Of a DNA stretch of 64,000 nt, positions 43,697 through 54,800 are shown piece by piece. The notes under the pieces are model-generated. The model was given only the letters and a program-made list of their open reading frames with translations. It searched no databases and had not been told where the DNA came from. Origin of the DNA: Kappaphycus alvarezii (lineage: Eukaryota; Rhodophyta; Florideophyceae; Gigartinales; Solieriaceae); the NCBI GenBank assembly GCA_002205965.3, contig NADL03000697.1, positions 496,001 to 560,000 of the forward strand. Direction: 5' to 3'. Within the stretch, counting starts at the first letter, position 1. Each line of letters starts with the position of its first letter. The position numbers were made by a program, and so were the translations under genes.

Positions 43697-46540
43697 ATTG
43701 AAGACTGCAAGCCGCTTTATGACAAGCGTTTGGTCAATTGTAGTTTGTGCCCAAATCGTGCCTTCCGATGTCTTTACAATTTACAATTACAATTGCTTCA
43801 ACTCCGCGGCGTTTTTTGTAGGGCCCAGTCTCCACTATTTCGCATCAATGTTAATGCTTGCGACTTCCCTGCCACCGGCCTGCCGCTCCCAGAATCCGCT
43901 CCAGTACCGCCTTCAGAGAACACCTTTAGAAAATGGCCCTTACGTAGCTCATTCAATCTGTCATTAGTTACTTCCCATCGGCACCGCAACATTGGTGATG
44001 GCTTCGCGCTCGAGCAGGAAAAGCGTTAAACGCTTTCATCCTTTCGTTGTCAGTTTCTCACATTGCTGACCCGTCTTCGTTTCATTTTTTGCATTCGCCC
44101 CATACTCCTCAATCTCAGCGAATGCCTCCTCGCCTAACCCTTGCTCGCAAAACATGTACTTAAGGCCACGGAAACGTTTCGAGTGGCTACGTGATCCCGC
44201 CAGTTGCTTTTACTCGCCTTCAAACCCGCACCACTTTTTCTCTCATCCCCGACATTCTTTCCTCACTTTCCATTTCACCTGTCTATCACCTCGCAGAAAT
44301 GCCTTCTGCAACCCATTATGCCGAATCTTCCCCCTTCCCTTCTGTTTACAGCAGCCGAATCACCGGCAACCCACCCACTTCTGCTCAGCTCTTCGCAGAG
44401 CAGGATGGAACCAGGCTTGTGGATAACCTGCAACCACTCCTTGCAGTCATTTCGGCCGTCGTTAAGAGCCGCACTCAGAAGGCGAGCAGGTTCCTGTCCA
44501 CAGCCCGTGCCTCGGCGGCAGCATATGATCTGCGCAAGCTAGCCCGCGACGTGCCTTTCCCGCGTCTTCGTGACACCGATGTCGAGTTTTTCTCCTCTGT
44601 TTTCCTAGCGGCTTCCGACGCCATTCCTACGGTGTTTGATGGGCCCCGTGTCGACGTTGAGGCCTTCCTGAACAACATCGTGGCGCACAGTCATGCCTAT
44701 GGGGACGAAGGTCCGCCCAACGCAGCCCTGTTGTTGATGCTAATTTACGCGGATATGTTGTATGCCAAGTGCCCCGCCTTAATGTTGACCGAGGAGAATG
44801 TCGGGAGGGTGCTGGCTGCAGCGTATGTTACAGCTGTGAAAATGGTCGATGATGTGCCGCTTAGCATGGTAGGAATGGCAAGGATGTTTGGAGTGGAGTG
44901 TCGAGGTCTGTGTGAGCTGGAGTCGAGTTTTATTAGACTGCTCGGGTATGAATTACATGTTTCAGTTGAGCTATTTGCTGAGGCTGAAATACAGTTCATG
45001 GTTGAGGCCCTGGAGTCGGCCGATGGGGCCAGCGTAATGAGCGAGATGCACATGGTGCGGGTGACCGGGCTTGAGACTGCGCTAGGAATTGCTCGAAACT
45101 GGGCGGAGGTGGGCAGACGTCTCTCTCTACAATGGTCGAGGAGTGCCGAGCATCGGGGGGACTGATGAACGCTATGATTTACACTGGCGAAAAAACATGG
45201 TGGAGGACGGAGCTGGACACGGATCGGACTTCTGGGGAGGAACTCCAGATTAGGAAGAGGATAACTGGCTTGGCCTGCGCCCAGTACTATGTAGACTTTG
45301 GACATATAGACTTAGGGATGGAAAGGGAAAGGGGGGAATGGCATGCGATGGCTATTTGCGAACGCGACGGGAGGGATCGGTATCAGCGCCTGCGAGCAGT
45401 CATACTCGACCTGGATATCTCGGTGACACAGGTACCTCCCATGCGTATGAGACGGGTGCCATTCATGGAGATTCCGCAGCGCCTGGAGCTAATGGGCGGC
45501 TTTTTCTTTGTTTCCAGGATGGGGCCCCATGGGGCCGACGTACTGGCAGAGGGATGGGACACAGCCTTAGTCGTGCCACATCCGGCCCAGGAAGCGATGG
45601 AGGACGCCGGTCTTGAACAGGATCCACTCCCCCCACCAGTTTGGCAACTTAGTCGCAGAATGGGGCATGGACAGCACGGCGCCGATGACGGCCACGAATA
45701 TGTCGATGGAGTGCGCGTGAGTCACTCCGGTGCTGCATGCACACCGGTGGGGCCGCTTGGTGGACCTGTGGAAGTTGATCCGCTCATATTTCTGGATCCC
45801 GACCTGGGCTTATTGGAACAGATACGATCTTCGCCTCCGCGTCCAGAAGTTCCGGTCCCCAGACCGCACAGGTCCCCTGGTCTCGAGAGCCGGCCCTCGC
45901 ATCGACCACAGGAAGAGTCTTTGCAGCATCGTTATCCGCCTGGCTTCCCTAGTGTTAGAGTAGCAAAGTAGTGTATAGGGTACTGGCGGCTGGTCCAAAA
46001 CACTAGGATGAATGAAAGTGGAAATGTTGGTCTCCTTCGTGTAGTTAGCTGGATCAGTTCGAGGAAAGATTTATTGGTTGTACTTCTCTTTTTGATTTCA
46101 CACCCTTGGGCAGCTAGACCCTCACAAAGTGTACAATCACAATTGAATCTCTTCAGGATACATTCTGCAGAGTTTCTCCAGGTTTCCAGACTCTGATAGT
46201 GTGGGCTGACTGTTGTATCGGCTGTTTTCTACTGCACGCGCATGCAAAGGGAGGTGACCAACCCTTACATTTCATGCTGCTGTATATGTAGTTTAACATC
46301 TAGTCGAGCTCCCTCTCCAGCTAAAGACCGGAAAGGTTTAAAAGTGCGCTATTCTAAAAGGAGGGTTACGGGCCGTCGAGGTTTGGGTGGACACCAACTA
46401 TGGGCACCCAGAATCGGCTTCCGTTCGATCATCGGGTTTTGTACAATATAATCATTGTATAACCCACCATCCATTCTCCTCTATCATCGTAAAAGAAGTT
46501 ACGGAAACAGAGAGATCCAAAATGTCTTTCCAATTGATGA
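43697..46540 (+). repeat. Inverted duplication, arm 1 (cyclin-bearing)
   Basis: Reverse-complement match to 50640-54240. It is nearly identical from about 43735 to 45358 and from about 45836 to 46400, with weaker similarity over the last 140 bp. The segment 45359-45835 has no partner in arm 2, where a copia fragment sits instead. Confidence 0.9.
44299..45971 (+). CDS. Pho80/P-U-type cyclin, copy 1, frame-disrupted
   Basis: Regulatory subunit of a cyclin-dependent kinase; Pho80-like cyclins typically act in nutrient or phosphate signalling. From the ATG at 44299 the N-terminal 115 residues are Ser/Ala-rich. A cyclin box follows (about residues 118-224: DVEAFLNNIVAHS, AALLLMLIYADML, VLAAAYVTAVKMVDD, FGVECRGLCELESSFIRLLG, YELHVSVELF). 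The first frame ends at 45165. Relative to copy 2, a G run at 45111-45113 is one base short. Past that point the sequence is open in a second frame to 45971 (Pro-rich tail). A second G run (45331-45336) is one base longer than in copy 2. Both differences are in homopolymers and may be assembly errors. The ATG was chosen because similarity to cyclins and the balanced composition begin just after it. Confidence 0.75.
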
Positions 46541-47039
46541 AATGGAAAGTTCATCTGTACTGCTTTACACGGTATTTAATGCAAAACGAATTTGAGTGGT
46601 GGGGAACATGGGGGGTTAGTTTGTGGTGGTAGATATGTGCGTTGATTGGTTGCTGATTGATGAGACAGTCTGAGCGCTGTTAGACACGCGTGCGAATAGT
46701 AGCGTCTGAGGTGTGGCGTTTAGTATGGATACACTGTACAAACTGCTCGATGAATGAGAAAGGCGACTGGAGAGCTTGGGCTGCAGATCCCGGACCATTC
46801 AGCCCTACAGACGATGTGCGTAGCCTTGGTTAGGGAGTACAGATTGAAGGGTGGCATAAAAGTGATGTCACAGACGATATGGCAGTCCAGGAGGTCGCCT
46901 CCAGAGTCACAGTAGTGTTGTATGGTAAGAATTCCGGCGGACCTGTAGTCAGTCCCAGAAATGATGTTCTCAACTTAGAATCTGTATTACAGGCCCGCTG
47001 CGCGGAAGATTTCCGAAGCAAAAATGTTGCATGCAGATT
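46541..47039. other. No gene seen
   Basis: About 46598-46645 repeats about 9991-10035 (GGGGAACATGGGGGGTT...). The rest is unassigned. Confidence 0.4.
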
Positions 47040-49660
47040 TGTGACGTTGTATGGGTCCAAACTCTGACACGCTACGGTAGGTGACGTGGCCACCATAGAA
47101 GTCACGTACGGAATGCTGCGTAAGGCGACAACGGAGGATAAGAGGATCTCTGGTATCCTCCTCATCAAACTCACTCATATCTTTAATGCACTCAAGTGCT
47201 CTGTTGTTGAGTTTTTTAAGAACTCGGATATATTTCAGTCGCTGGCTGAGCTACCGAATGGCATCCATAAATCCAGGTCATTCGTCTATCTCGAGCAACC
47301 TAACTAAAGGCCCATTACCAGACCAGCAGTGTTGGAAGCCGTGAGAAGCAATGTCAGAAACTTAAAAAAATGATTGGAAACCCAGTTAGACAATCGTATG
47401 GACATGATGACTGTAGCGCAATAGCACGGTAATTAATTTAATGGTTCTTATAACCTAGTTCTGTACTAATCTTTCGAGCTGCATGTTGGAGACACGTGTT
47501 CCACTTTGGGTTAGCACTCTCACAGTGACTGTTTACAGTAAACTGACCCAACTGAGCTCAGGAGTGGTCCATTAACTGACCCTGATATTTATTTATGGCT
47601 ATCTAGCTAACAGAGTGACAACCGTACTAGTTAGTGAGCTCGCCTAGCGGGCTAAATTCTAACTTAGTATTTATTTTTTAGCCTGAGTGCCACTGCTAGT
47701 AAAGCCGTTACCGAAGGTACCGTCTTCTTCTCCGTTGTTCGGTTTTGGCTCTAGTTATTTCTCGTGCAACTTCACGCCCCTTTTCGCTAAGGCTCCCGTG
47801 CTTACAGCTATAGAAACAGCTTTACCGTTTGGCGCCCGACCGCTAGCTTGGATTCTTAGCCTGTTGTGTTCATCACGATTGTACCCTTTTGGTTAGTATT
47901 GTCCCCATAGGGAGAACTTTTATCCTTTGGGTCCCTTTTTAGGAGGAACAGTATTCCACTGTTCTGTTACGCCGAGGACGAGTATCGGTGGCTATTGACT
48001 TCTGATTGTTTGTGAGCATAAGGCGCACCCTATTTTGTCTCCTGACATACTTTCTTCCCGTTGCTTCCGATAAGCCTCATTCAACCTGATTTCTAATACC
48101 TCTTGAGCTATTACCCATCAGAGGTATTAAAGAGAAAGCGGCGTGGAACACCGAGTAGTCATTGCCTTACGAAATAGGGAGCGTAACCTTTCTAAGTCGA
48201 GTTCGGGGCATCGCACTATAATGACATCACAGCTGGAGAGGCTTGCTCTGAAAATCAAGAAAAGCTAGTCTGGTATTTAAGAGGCTACAGATGTCTGACT
48301 CTTTTATATGCGCAAGGATGAACTTTATGATGTTAGTCGCAGCTAGGATATCAAGATAATGCAAGTATTGAAATTTTCAGTACCGATGCTTTTTTTTTCG
48401 ATGATGTTCTCGAGAGACAGCTCAATAACTGAGCCTCCCAGGGCGCCAACTAAAATCAAGTCTGTTTAACTATTAAAGGGAGATGCAGAAGATGCGAGGA
48501 ACGAGCTCAAAAAGACCAAGATAGTAGGTAAAATACAGTCAAGAACCTATTCCTTAGCTCGGCGTCTACAACAGTAAGGCATCCCAAGCTAGTACGAGTT
48601 AAAGTATTTGGAACGAGAACTCAACTACTTTTCGGTTCGGGCGCTGCCCCAAATTTGATTTTAGAAAATGTGGTGACAAATATTGGTGTCAGAATTGTTC
48701 CAATCACATCTTAGTCTCAAAAAAATTTCAACCGCAAGAAAGATACATGTTGCCGATGGAACGGCACCAAAATAGATTGGAACTGTGGACAATGTTCCTG
48801 TTTTAGTTGGGGAATCGAAATTTAATGTGAGTTCCCTCGCTATTCCTGAACTACCTTTCGAGGAAATCACTGTCTTTCCGACAATGGGGGAGGTAGATGA
48901 GTGCATTGAACTTTAGAACCAAAGTGTCTCAGAGTAAAAACGGAGGCTTAAGCGAAATCATGCCCATAGACTTCGACAACAGCATGAGGCCAGAATAACT
49001 GAGAGATACGAGCAGCGAATATTTCAATTTTAGCTGTGACACATAATATTCGCGGTCAAAAACGGCTTCAAAATGGAGAAATTGACACTAGAAGAATGAT
49101 TTGCCTTTGTCACTTCAGTCAAGAGCACATCTTACGGAACCAAACATCCCTTACATATGTTGAACCATTTACCGGTCAGCCATTTGCAAGTGTAGTTGAG
49201 AAAGCAAACTATGAAGTAATATCTAGCTGCCACGTAAAAAAAATAGAACCTTTTGGTCTTTTGAAAAGGGTCATTTCTGATAATTCCCTTTGTTTCACTG
49301 TATCATCATTTTTCGCTTTTGGGGATATAAAGGGAATTCAATTGAGAAAAGATGCCGCTCACGCTAGTATTTAAAACGGGAAAGCAGAAAAAATGAGTTT
49401 TCACAACCCTAAAATTAGAAATAGAAAAAACTGCGCGGGAGAATGAAATCGAATGAGAAATGCTCTACCAAAAAAGTTACGCGATTATTGGAGAAAGAGA
49501 GAAATAATTGTACGCTAAAAGACTGAGGCAATGTACGAAGAGTCCCCGGGAATGCTAAAGTGAAACGAAGTAAGAAATTATACCGATAAGAAAATTAGAG
49601 AACTTAAACAGTTGGCCACAGAATGTTGTGGATCGCACCACGCTTAGAACCATAAAATAA
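47040..49660 (+). mobile_element. Ty3/Gypsy remnant, plus strand, decayed
   Basis: Internal fragments colinear with the young element: gag about 47086-47411 and 48221-48330 (YGMLRKATTEDKRISGILLI; LERLALKIKK), post-gag/protease about 48470-48900 (LFGSGAAPNLI), and integrase about 49130-49480 (RVISDNSLCF). RT and RNase H are not seen and no LTR belongs to it in this orientation. Many breaks; old. A foreign 809-bp insertion interrupts gag. Confidence 0.8.
47412..48220. mobile_element. 809-bp insertion with ATGAC target duplication
   Basis: Sits inside the Ty3 gag remnant, flanked by perfect ATGAC copies (47407-47411, 48221-48225). Its ends, TGTAGCGCAAT and CATCGCACTATA, are imperfect inverted copies, as in an LTR or a TIR element. 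It has no coding capacity. TTGGCGCCCGACC at 47829-47841 looks like a retroelement primer-binding site, so it could be a small non-autonomous LTR element or a solo LTR. Family unknown. Confidence 0.65.
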
Positions 49661-49667
49661 GTCAACT

Positions 49668-50632
49668 GTAATCGTGTGAACGAGAAAGACTAACAGCAGA
49701 TACGATCAGGATGGATATCTAGATTTCTTCTTTAATATCTTATTTCTCTATATCAGAGCCAAAAAGTTCCACCAAAATATCTATTACACCCAAACAGTAC
49801 CCAAAAATTTCCGCGAACGGCTCAGAATTCTCCATTGCTTCCTGCGAAACATGTAGACCACTGAAGATGGCCCCATCCAGTTTCAGAGTCGTTATCACCT
49901 GGTCTATATTTTCCGACAACTTCCCCACTACTCCACCACTTGCCATGTCTCCCTCCCCCTCCTCCCCCTGTTCTCCCTCTTCACTCCTCTCGATATCTTC
50001 GTCAGAAGATTCAGAGATCACACTTACCCCCTCAGGGTCCCCTTCATCCTCCACGGGAGCCCCCCCACCGTTGTACACCAGTAGCTCCCACTGGTCCACT
50101 CAGTCATCCTCTTCCTCCTCCTCCTCCTCCTCCTCCTCCTCCTCTGCCTCTTCTGTCTTCTCGAAGCAGTTACTGCTAGCCCACTCCCGAACGCATTCCC
50201 AGTCCAATCTTCTATAGTAATCATCGTAGTCGATTGGACCATTTTCCATGAGGGCCCGAGCGTTGAGTGGACGACGGTCTCAGAATGACTTGGTGACGGT
50301 GAGGAAAGGGCGGAGGTTGGTCATGTTAGGGCCAAAAAATGGGTGAGCCGATGGCTTAGTTGATGGCAGGGGAGGTGGCCCCAACGACGTCGATTTCGAA
50401 CTTTAAATACTGGGACGTCTTCAAAAAGTTTGACGACTTTGGACATGTAATGACATCTATTAATGAGGCCGTGTCTTATAATAAAAAACCAGCCCACGAA
50501 TATGCCACAATCATCCAAATTAAAAATATCTTGTAGATTCAGAGAATGTAAAAGTATCTTGCAAATTCAGATACTGTATCAAAATTTGGTCCTCTTCTAG
50601 ATTTTTTTCGTATGGAAATTTTTCGCACATCA
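49668..50632 (-). repeat. Partial type B LTR with U3 ORF
   Basis: Matches 6270-7230 and ends at 50632 with the U3 start (reverse complement TGATGTGCGAAAA). The R/U5 part is missing. It is oriented opposite to the Ty3 remnant at its left, so it belongs to another insertion. Confidence 0.8.
49740..50324 (-). pseudogene. U3-embedded acidic ORF, copy 5 (fossil)
   Basis: Starts MTNLRP at 50324. It has the basic N-terminal region, a CTC-repeat-encoded Glu tract (about 50105-50150), a QWELLVYNGG segment, a second acidic tract, then LDGAIFSGLHVSQEAM and a terminal IDILVELFGSDIEK. It is closest to the copy at 6340-6917. Confidence 0.6.
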
Positions 50633-51330
50633 ATATTATTCTGGATCTAACTGTTTCCGAAACTTTTTTCAAATAATAAAGGAGAATAGCTGGTGGTGGT
50701 GGTGGAACTTTAGTATATTTTACGCAACACGATAATCGTACCAAAGCTGTTTCTGGGTGCCCATAGTTGGTTTCCACCCAAACCTCGACGGCCCGTAACC
50801 CTCCTTTTAGCGTAGCGCACTTCTAAACCTTTCAATCCGGTCTTTAACTGGAGAGGGAGCTCGACTAGATGTTAAACTACATATACAGCAGCATGAAATG
50901 TAAGGGTTGGTCACCTCCCTTTGCATGCGCGTGCAGTAGAAAACAGCCGATACAACAGTCAGCCCACACTATCAGAGTCTGGAATCCTGGAGAAACTCTG
51001 CAGAATGTATCCTGAAGAGAGTGAATTGTGATTGTACACTTTGTGATGTTCTAGCTGCCCAAGGGTGTGAAAAAAGAGAAGTACAATCAATACATCTTTC
51101 CTCTAACTGATCCAGCTAACTACACGAAGGAGACCAACATTTCCACTTTCATTCATCCTAGTGTTTTGGACCAGCCGCCAGTACCCTATACACTACTTTA
51201 CTACTCTAACACTAGGGAAGCCAGGCGCATAACGATGCTGCAAAGACTCTTCCGTGGTCGATGCTAGGGCCGGCTCTCGAGACCAGGGGACCTGTGCGGT
51301 CTGGGGACCGGAACTTCTGGACGCGGAGGC

Positions 51331-52564
51331 GCCCAGAAATTTTTCGTGAAGCAGGAAATCAGTCCCTCTCCCATGCCAATCTCTCTGAAGATGCCTACAG
51401 TGATGCGATGGCATGTCCGAACGGAGAGGAACTCTTTGAACCAAGTGATGCGAGAAAAATTGTAACCTGCATGTCTTCATCCACAGCTCTCTTCATGATT
51501 GCTATTCGATTGAACAGTTGCTCAAAGTTCGCGACATAGTCCTGCATTCGTTGGTTACTGTAAGAGAATTTTATAAGTTGAGCTTGGGGTTGTCCTTTGG
51601 CAGCAAGATTGGTAACTGCATACCTCTCCTTAGCCTTGACCTACATCTTATACGGGTTGTTTCTGAAGGGAAAGACAAGGTTAATTGGTTTGTCTCCAAG
51701 ACCGTACATTATCGTGGCCCTGGCTTTGGCGACGTCAAGCTTCACTTTGTCGTCGTTCGGTCTCTTTCCGTTTCCAATGATATCTCTCAGGAAGACGTGT
51801 AATACATCCTTTTCCTCAAGCTCTGCCTCTGTGCGAGCCTCCTATGAGTTGAAAGATTCATCAGACCTCCCCTCAAACTTGAACACTCATCTTTCTATCT
51901 CCATACTTGGAAGGATAATTCAAAAAATGTAGGAGAATGATAGAAAGGGAAAGATAACTCTTATTCACAATGAGAATGGCAAAGGACTGGACATAGGGTG
52001 TAGAGCATGGGCATCTGGGCACATATCCTGTTGGCGCAGATGATTCCTTGAGGTGAATTAACTTGTTACCACTTTAGTCTTACTGTTGTTGAAGCGAGCA
52101 TTAAATACACTCTTACTCTCGCATTCTACTACTTGTGTGTTTTAACTTTAGTGCACTCAGTCAAGGTAGTGCAATACTGTGAATGCACATCTCCTGAATT
52201 GCACGCGTACTAAAAATCACGCAGTGATGCAGAGGGGGATCCGCAGCTGTGGTCCTCTGCAAACCATTACTCAGGAAATTTCATTGACTCAGGACTATAT
52301 GATTCAGCCACTATGTAAGGTTCTAAAGGCATGGACCTGGTCCTTGAGACTTCCATATGTCACAAATATGCGAAATGTTTGAAAATCAGTCATGCAAAGC
52401 AATGAAAGTAGTGATCAATTACATTGGCTCACGATATTAACTCGAATATTTCTCGAGGCAATGTCTCCACTCATACAAGTACAAGCATAGATGCATGTTA
52501 GCATCTGTTGCTGGCCATTCGGAGGGTTTACACGGTTGACTTCCGTCGAATAAGTCAACCGTCA
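51331..52564 (-). mobile_element. Ty1/copia fragment: LTR plus partial gag
   Basis: On the minus strand: an LTR (about 52564 down to 52029), a primer-binding-site-like GGATATGTGCCCAG (52015-52028), and a gag region (about 51900-51345) with YAVTNLAAKG, FSYSNQRMQDYVANFEQLFN and DEDMQVTIFLASLGSK, typical of copia gag. The element stops abruptly at 51331, so it is truncated. It is younger than the cyclin duplication or came with arm 2's rearrangement. Confidence 0.75.
52029..52564 (-). repeat. Copia LTR (about 536 bp)
   Basis: On the minus strand it begins TGACGGTTGACTTATTCG at 52564 and ends CGCCAACA at 52029. Its first 31 bases hold a hairpin: GGTTGACTT (52534-52542) pairs with AAGTCAACC (52552-52560). 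Confidence 0.55.
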
Positions 52565-53628
52565 AGAGCAAATAGCCATCGCATGCCATTCCCCCTTTCC
52601 CTTTCCATCCCTAAGTCTATATGTCCAAAGTCTACATAGTACTGGGCGCAGGCCAAGCCAGTTATCCTCTTCCTAATCTGGAGTTCCTCCCCAGAAGTCC
52701 GATCCGTGTCCAGCTCCGTCCTCCACCATGTTTTTTCGCCAGTGTAAATCATAGCGTTCATCAGTCCCCCCGATGCTCGGCACTCCTCAACCATTGCAGA
52801 GAGAGACGTCTGCCCCACCTCCGCCCAGTTTCGAGCAATTCCTAGCGCAGTCTCAAGCCCGGTCACCCGCACCATGTGCATCTCGCCCATTACGCTGGCC
52901 CCATCGGCCGACTCCAGGGCCTCAACCATGAACTGCATTTCAGCCTCAGCAAATAGCTCAACTGAAACATGTAATTCATACCCGAGCAGTCTAATAAAAC
53001 TCGACTCCAGCTCACACAGACCTCGACACTCCACTCCAAACATCCTTGCCATTCCTACCATGCTAAGCGGCACATCATCGACCATTTTCACAGCTGTAAC
53101 ATACGCTGCAGCCAGCACCCTCCCGACATTCTCCTCGGTCAACATTAAGGCGGGGCACTTGGCATACAACATATCCGCGTAAATTAGCATCAACAACAGG
53201 GCTGCGTTGGGCGGACCTTCGTCCCCATAGGCATGACTGTGCGCCACGATGTTGTTCAGGAAGGCCTCAACGTCGACACGGGGCCCATCAAACACCGTAG
53301 GAATGGCGTCGGAAGCCGCTAGGAAAACAGAGGAGAAAAACTCGACATCGGTGTCACGAAGACGCGGGAAAGGCACGTCGCGGGCTAGCTTGCGCAGATC
53401 ATATGCTGCCGCCGAGGCACGGGCTGTGGACAGGAACCTGCTCGCCTTCTGAGTGCGGCTCTTAACGACGGCCGAAATGACTGCAAGGAGTGGTTGCAGG
53501 TTATCCACAAGCCTGGTTCCATCCTGCTCTGCGAAGAGCTGAGCAGAAGTGGGTGGGTTGCCGGTGATTCGGCTGCTGTAAACAGAAGGGAAGGGGGAAG
53601 ATTCGGCATAATGGGTTGCAGAAGGCAT
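52555..53628 (-). CDS. Pho80/P-U-type cyclin, copy 2, 3' end replaced by copia LTR
   Basis: Same cyclin as at 44299. Here it is a single open frame of 357 codons from the ATG at 53628. The cyclin box (about residues 118-224) and the next 100 residues (EECRASGGLMNAMIYTGEKT; RITGLACAQYYVDFGHIDLG) are uninterrupted. The last codons and the TGA at 52555-52557 come from the inserted copia LTR (ending FALDG), so the native C-terminus is lost. Protein identity with copy 1 over the shared frame is near complete. An LTR remnant in the same sense lies 600 bp upstream (54240-54800). Confidence 0.78.
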   Translation of the reverse strand: MPSATHYAESSPFPSVYSSRITGNPPTSAQLFAEQDGTRLVDNLQPLLAVISAVVKSRTQKASRFLSTARASAAAYDLRKLARDVPFPRLRDTDVEFFSSVFLAASDAIPTVFDGPRVDVEAFLNNIVAHSHAYGDEGPPNAALLLMLIYADMLYAKCPALMLTEENVGRVLAAAYVTAVKMVDDVPLSMVGMARMFGVECRGLCELESSFIRLLGYELHVSVELFAEAEMQFMVEALESADGASVMGEMHMVRVTGLETALGIARNWAEVGQTSLSAMVEECRASGGLMNAMIYTGEKTWWRTELDTDRTSGEELQIRKRITGLACAQYYVDFGHIDLGMERERGNGMRWLFALDG

Positions 53629-54239
53629 TTCTGCGAGGTGATAGACAGGTGAAATGGAAAGTGAGGAAAGAATGTCGGGGATGAGAAAAAAGTGGTGCGG
53701 GTTTGAAGGCGAGTAAAAGCAACTGGCGATATCACGTTGCCACTCGAAACGTTTCCGTGGCCTTAAGTACATGTTTTGCGAGCAAGGGTTAGGCGAGGAG
53801 GCATTCGCTGAAATTGAGGAGTATGGGGGCGAATGCAAAAAATGAAACGAAGACGGGTCAGCAATGTGAGAAACTGACAACGAAAGGATGAAGGAGTTTA
53901 ACGCTTTTCCTGCTCGAGCGCGAAGCCATCACCAATGTTGCGGTGCCGATGGGAAGTAACTAATGACAGATTGAATGAGCTACGTAAGGGCCATTTTCTA
54001 AAGGTGTTCTCTGAAGGCGGTACTGGAGCGGATTCTGGGAGCGGCAGGCCGATGGCAGGGAAGTCGCAAGCATTAACATTGATGCGAAATAGTGGAGACT
54101 GGGCCCTACAAAAAACGCCGCAGAGTTGAAGCAATTGTAATTGTAAATTGTAAAGACACTGGAAGGCACGATTTGGGCACAAACTACAATTGTCCAAACG
54201 TTTTTCGTAAAGTTTGTTGCAGTCTGCTGGGGCCAAATC

Positions 54240-54800
54240 ATCGAGAGAAGAGATATGCAGGGCCAATTACCCCATGAAGGAGGTATTGTAAGCGACAAAA
54301 GTGCTACTGTTGTATAGTTGAACAAAAAACGGCTTGAGTAAGGACGACAGTTGAGAGAGGGCAGGGTCCACCAATAATGCCTGTGATCAGCGTAAGAATA
54401 ATGGTGTCTGTGTCTAAAGTGGACTCTTAACTTCCTACTACTCGGGACTTGGTTTGAAGTTGTCTGCCAACCTGCTTTATCTCCACAAAATGGAGCAGTT
54501 TACTTGGTTCATATAGACATTTGGCTACCCCTAAAGTCTCAAAAAAAAACATAAGAAGAACCATAAAATAAGCTCAAAAGAACGGTGTTAAACAGAGAGA
54601 CTATTAGAGGATATTCACTTAAGGTAAGCATCTAGTTGTCATACTCACGCCCGCCACCCATTGCCCAAGGGTGGAAATTAATAAGAACATCATATAGGCC
54701 TTCGTGAGTCACTCTTAATATCAATTATAACCTGGACCTGTACTGGTATCTATTATGACAGCGTGACTTAAAATAAAAAATCAGTGTACAAAATTAATAC
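54240..54800 (-). repeat. LTR remnant (type B without U3 ORF)
   Basis: The minus strand matches the young Ty3 LTR from about the U3 middle (near 54790, ATTTTAAGTCACGCTGTCAT) to shortly before the LTR end (54240). It includes a diverged TATA region near 54510. It ends exactly where the cyclin arm begins. Confidence 0.75.

Larger units (their letters stand above)
50640..54240 (-). repeat. Inverted duplication, arm 2 (cyclin-bearing, invaded by copia)
   Basis: Reverse complement of arm 1 (43697-46540). It contains copia-derived sequence at 51331-52564 in place of arm 1's 45359-45835. The right edge meets an LTR remnant at about 54240. Confidence 0.9.

Noticed and set aside
47829-47841. Primer-binding site proving an LTR element
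   Set aside because: The motif is suggestive, but no pair of direct terminal repeats was found within the 809-bp insertion. It is kept only as a hint.
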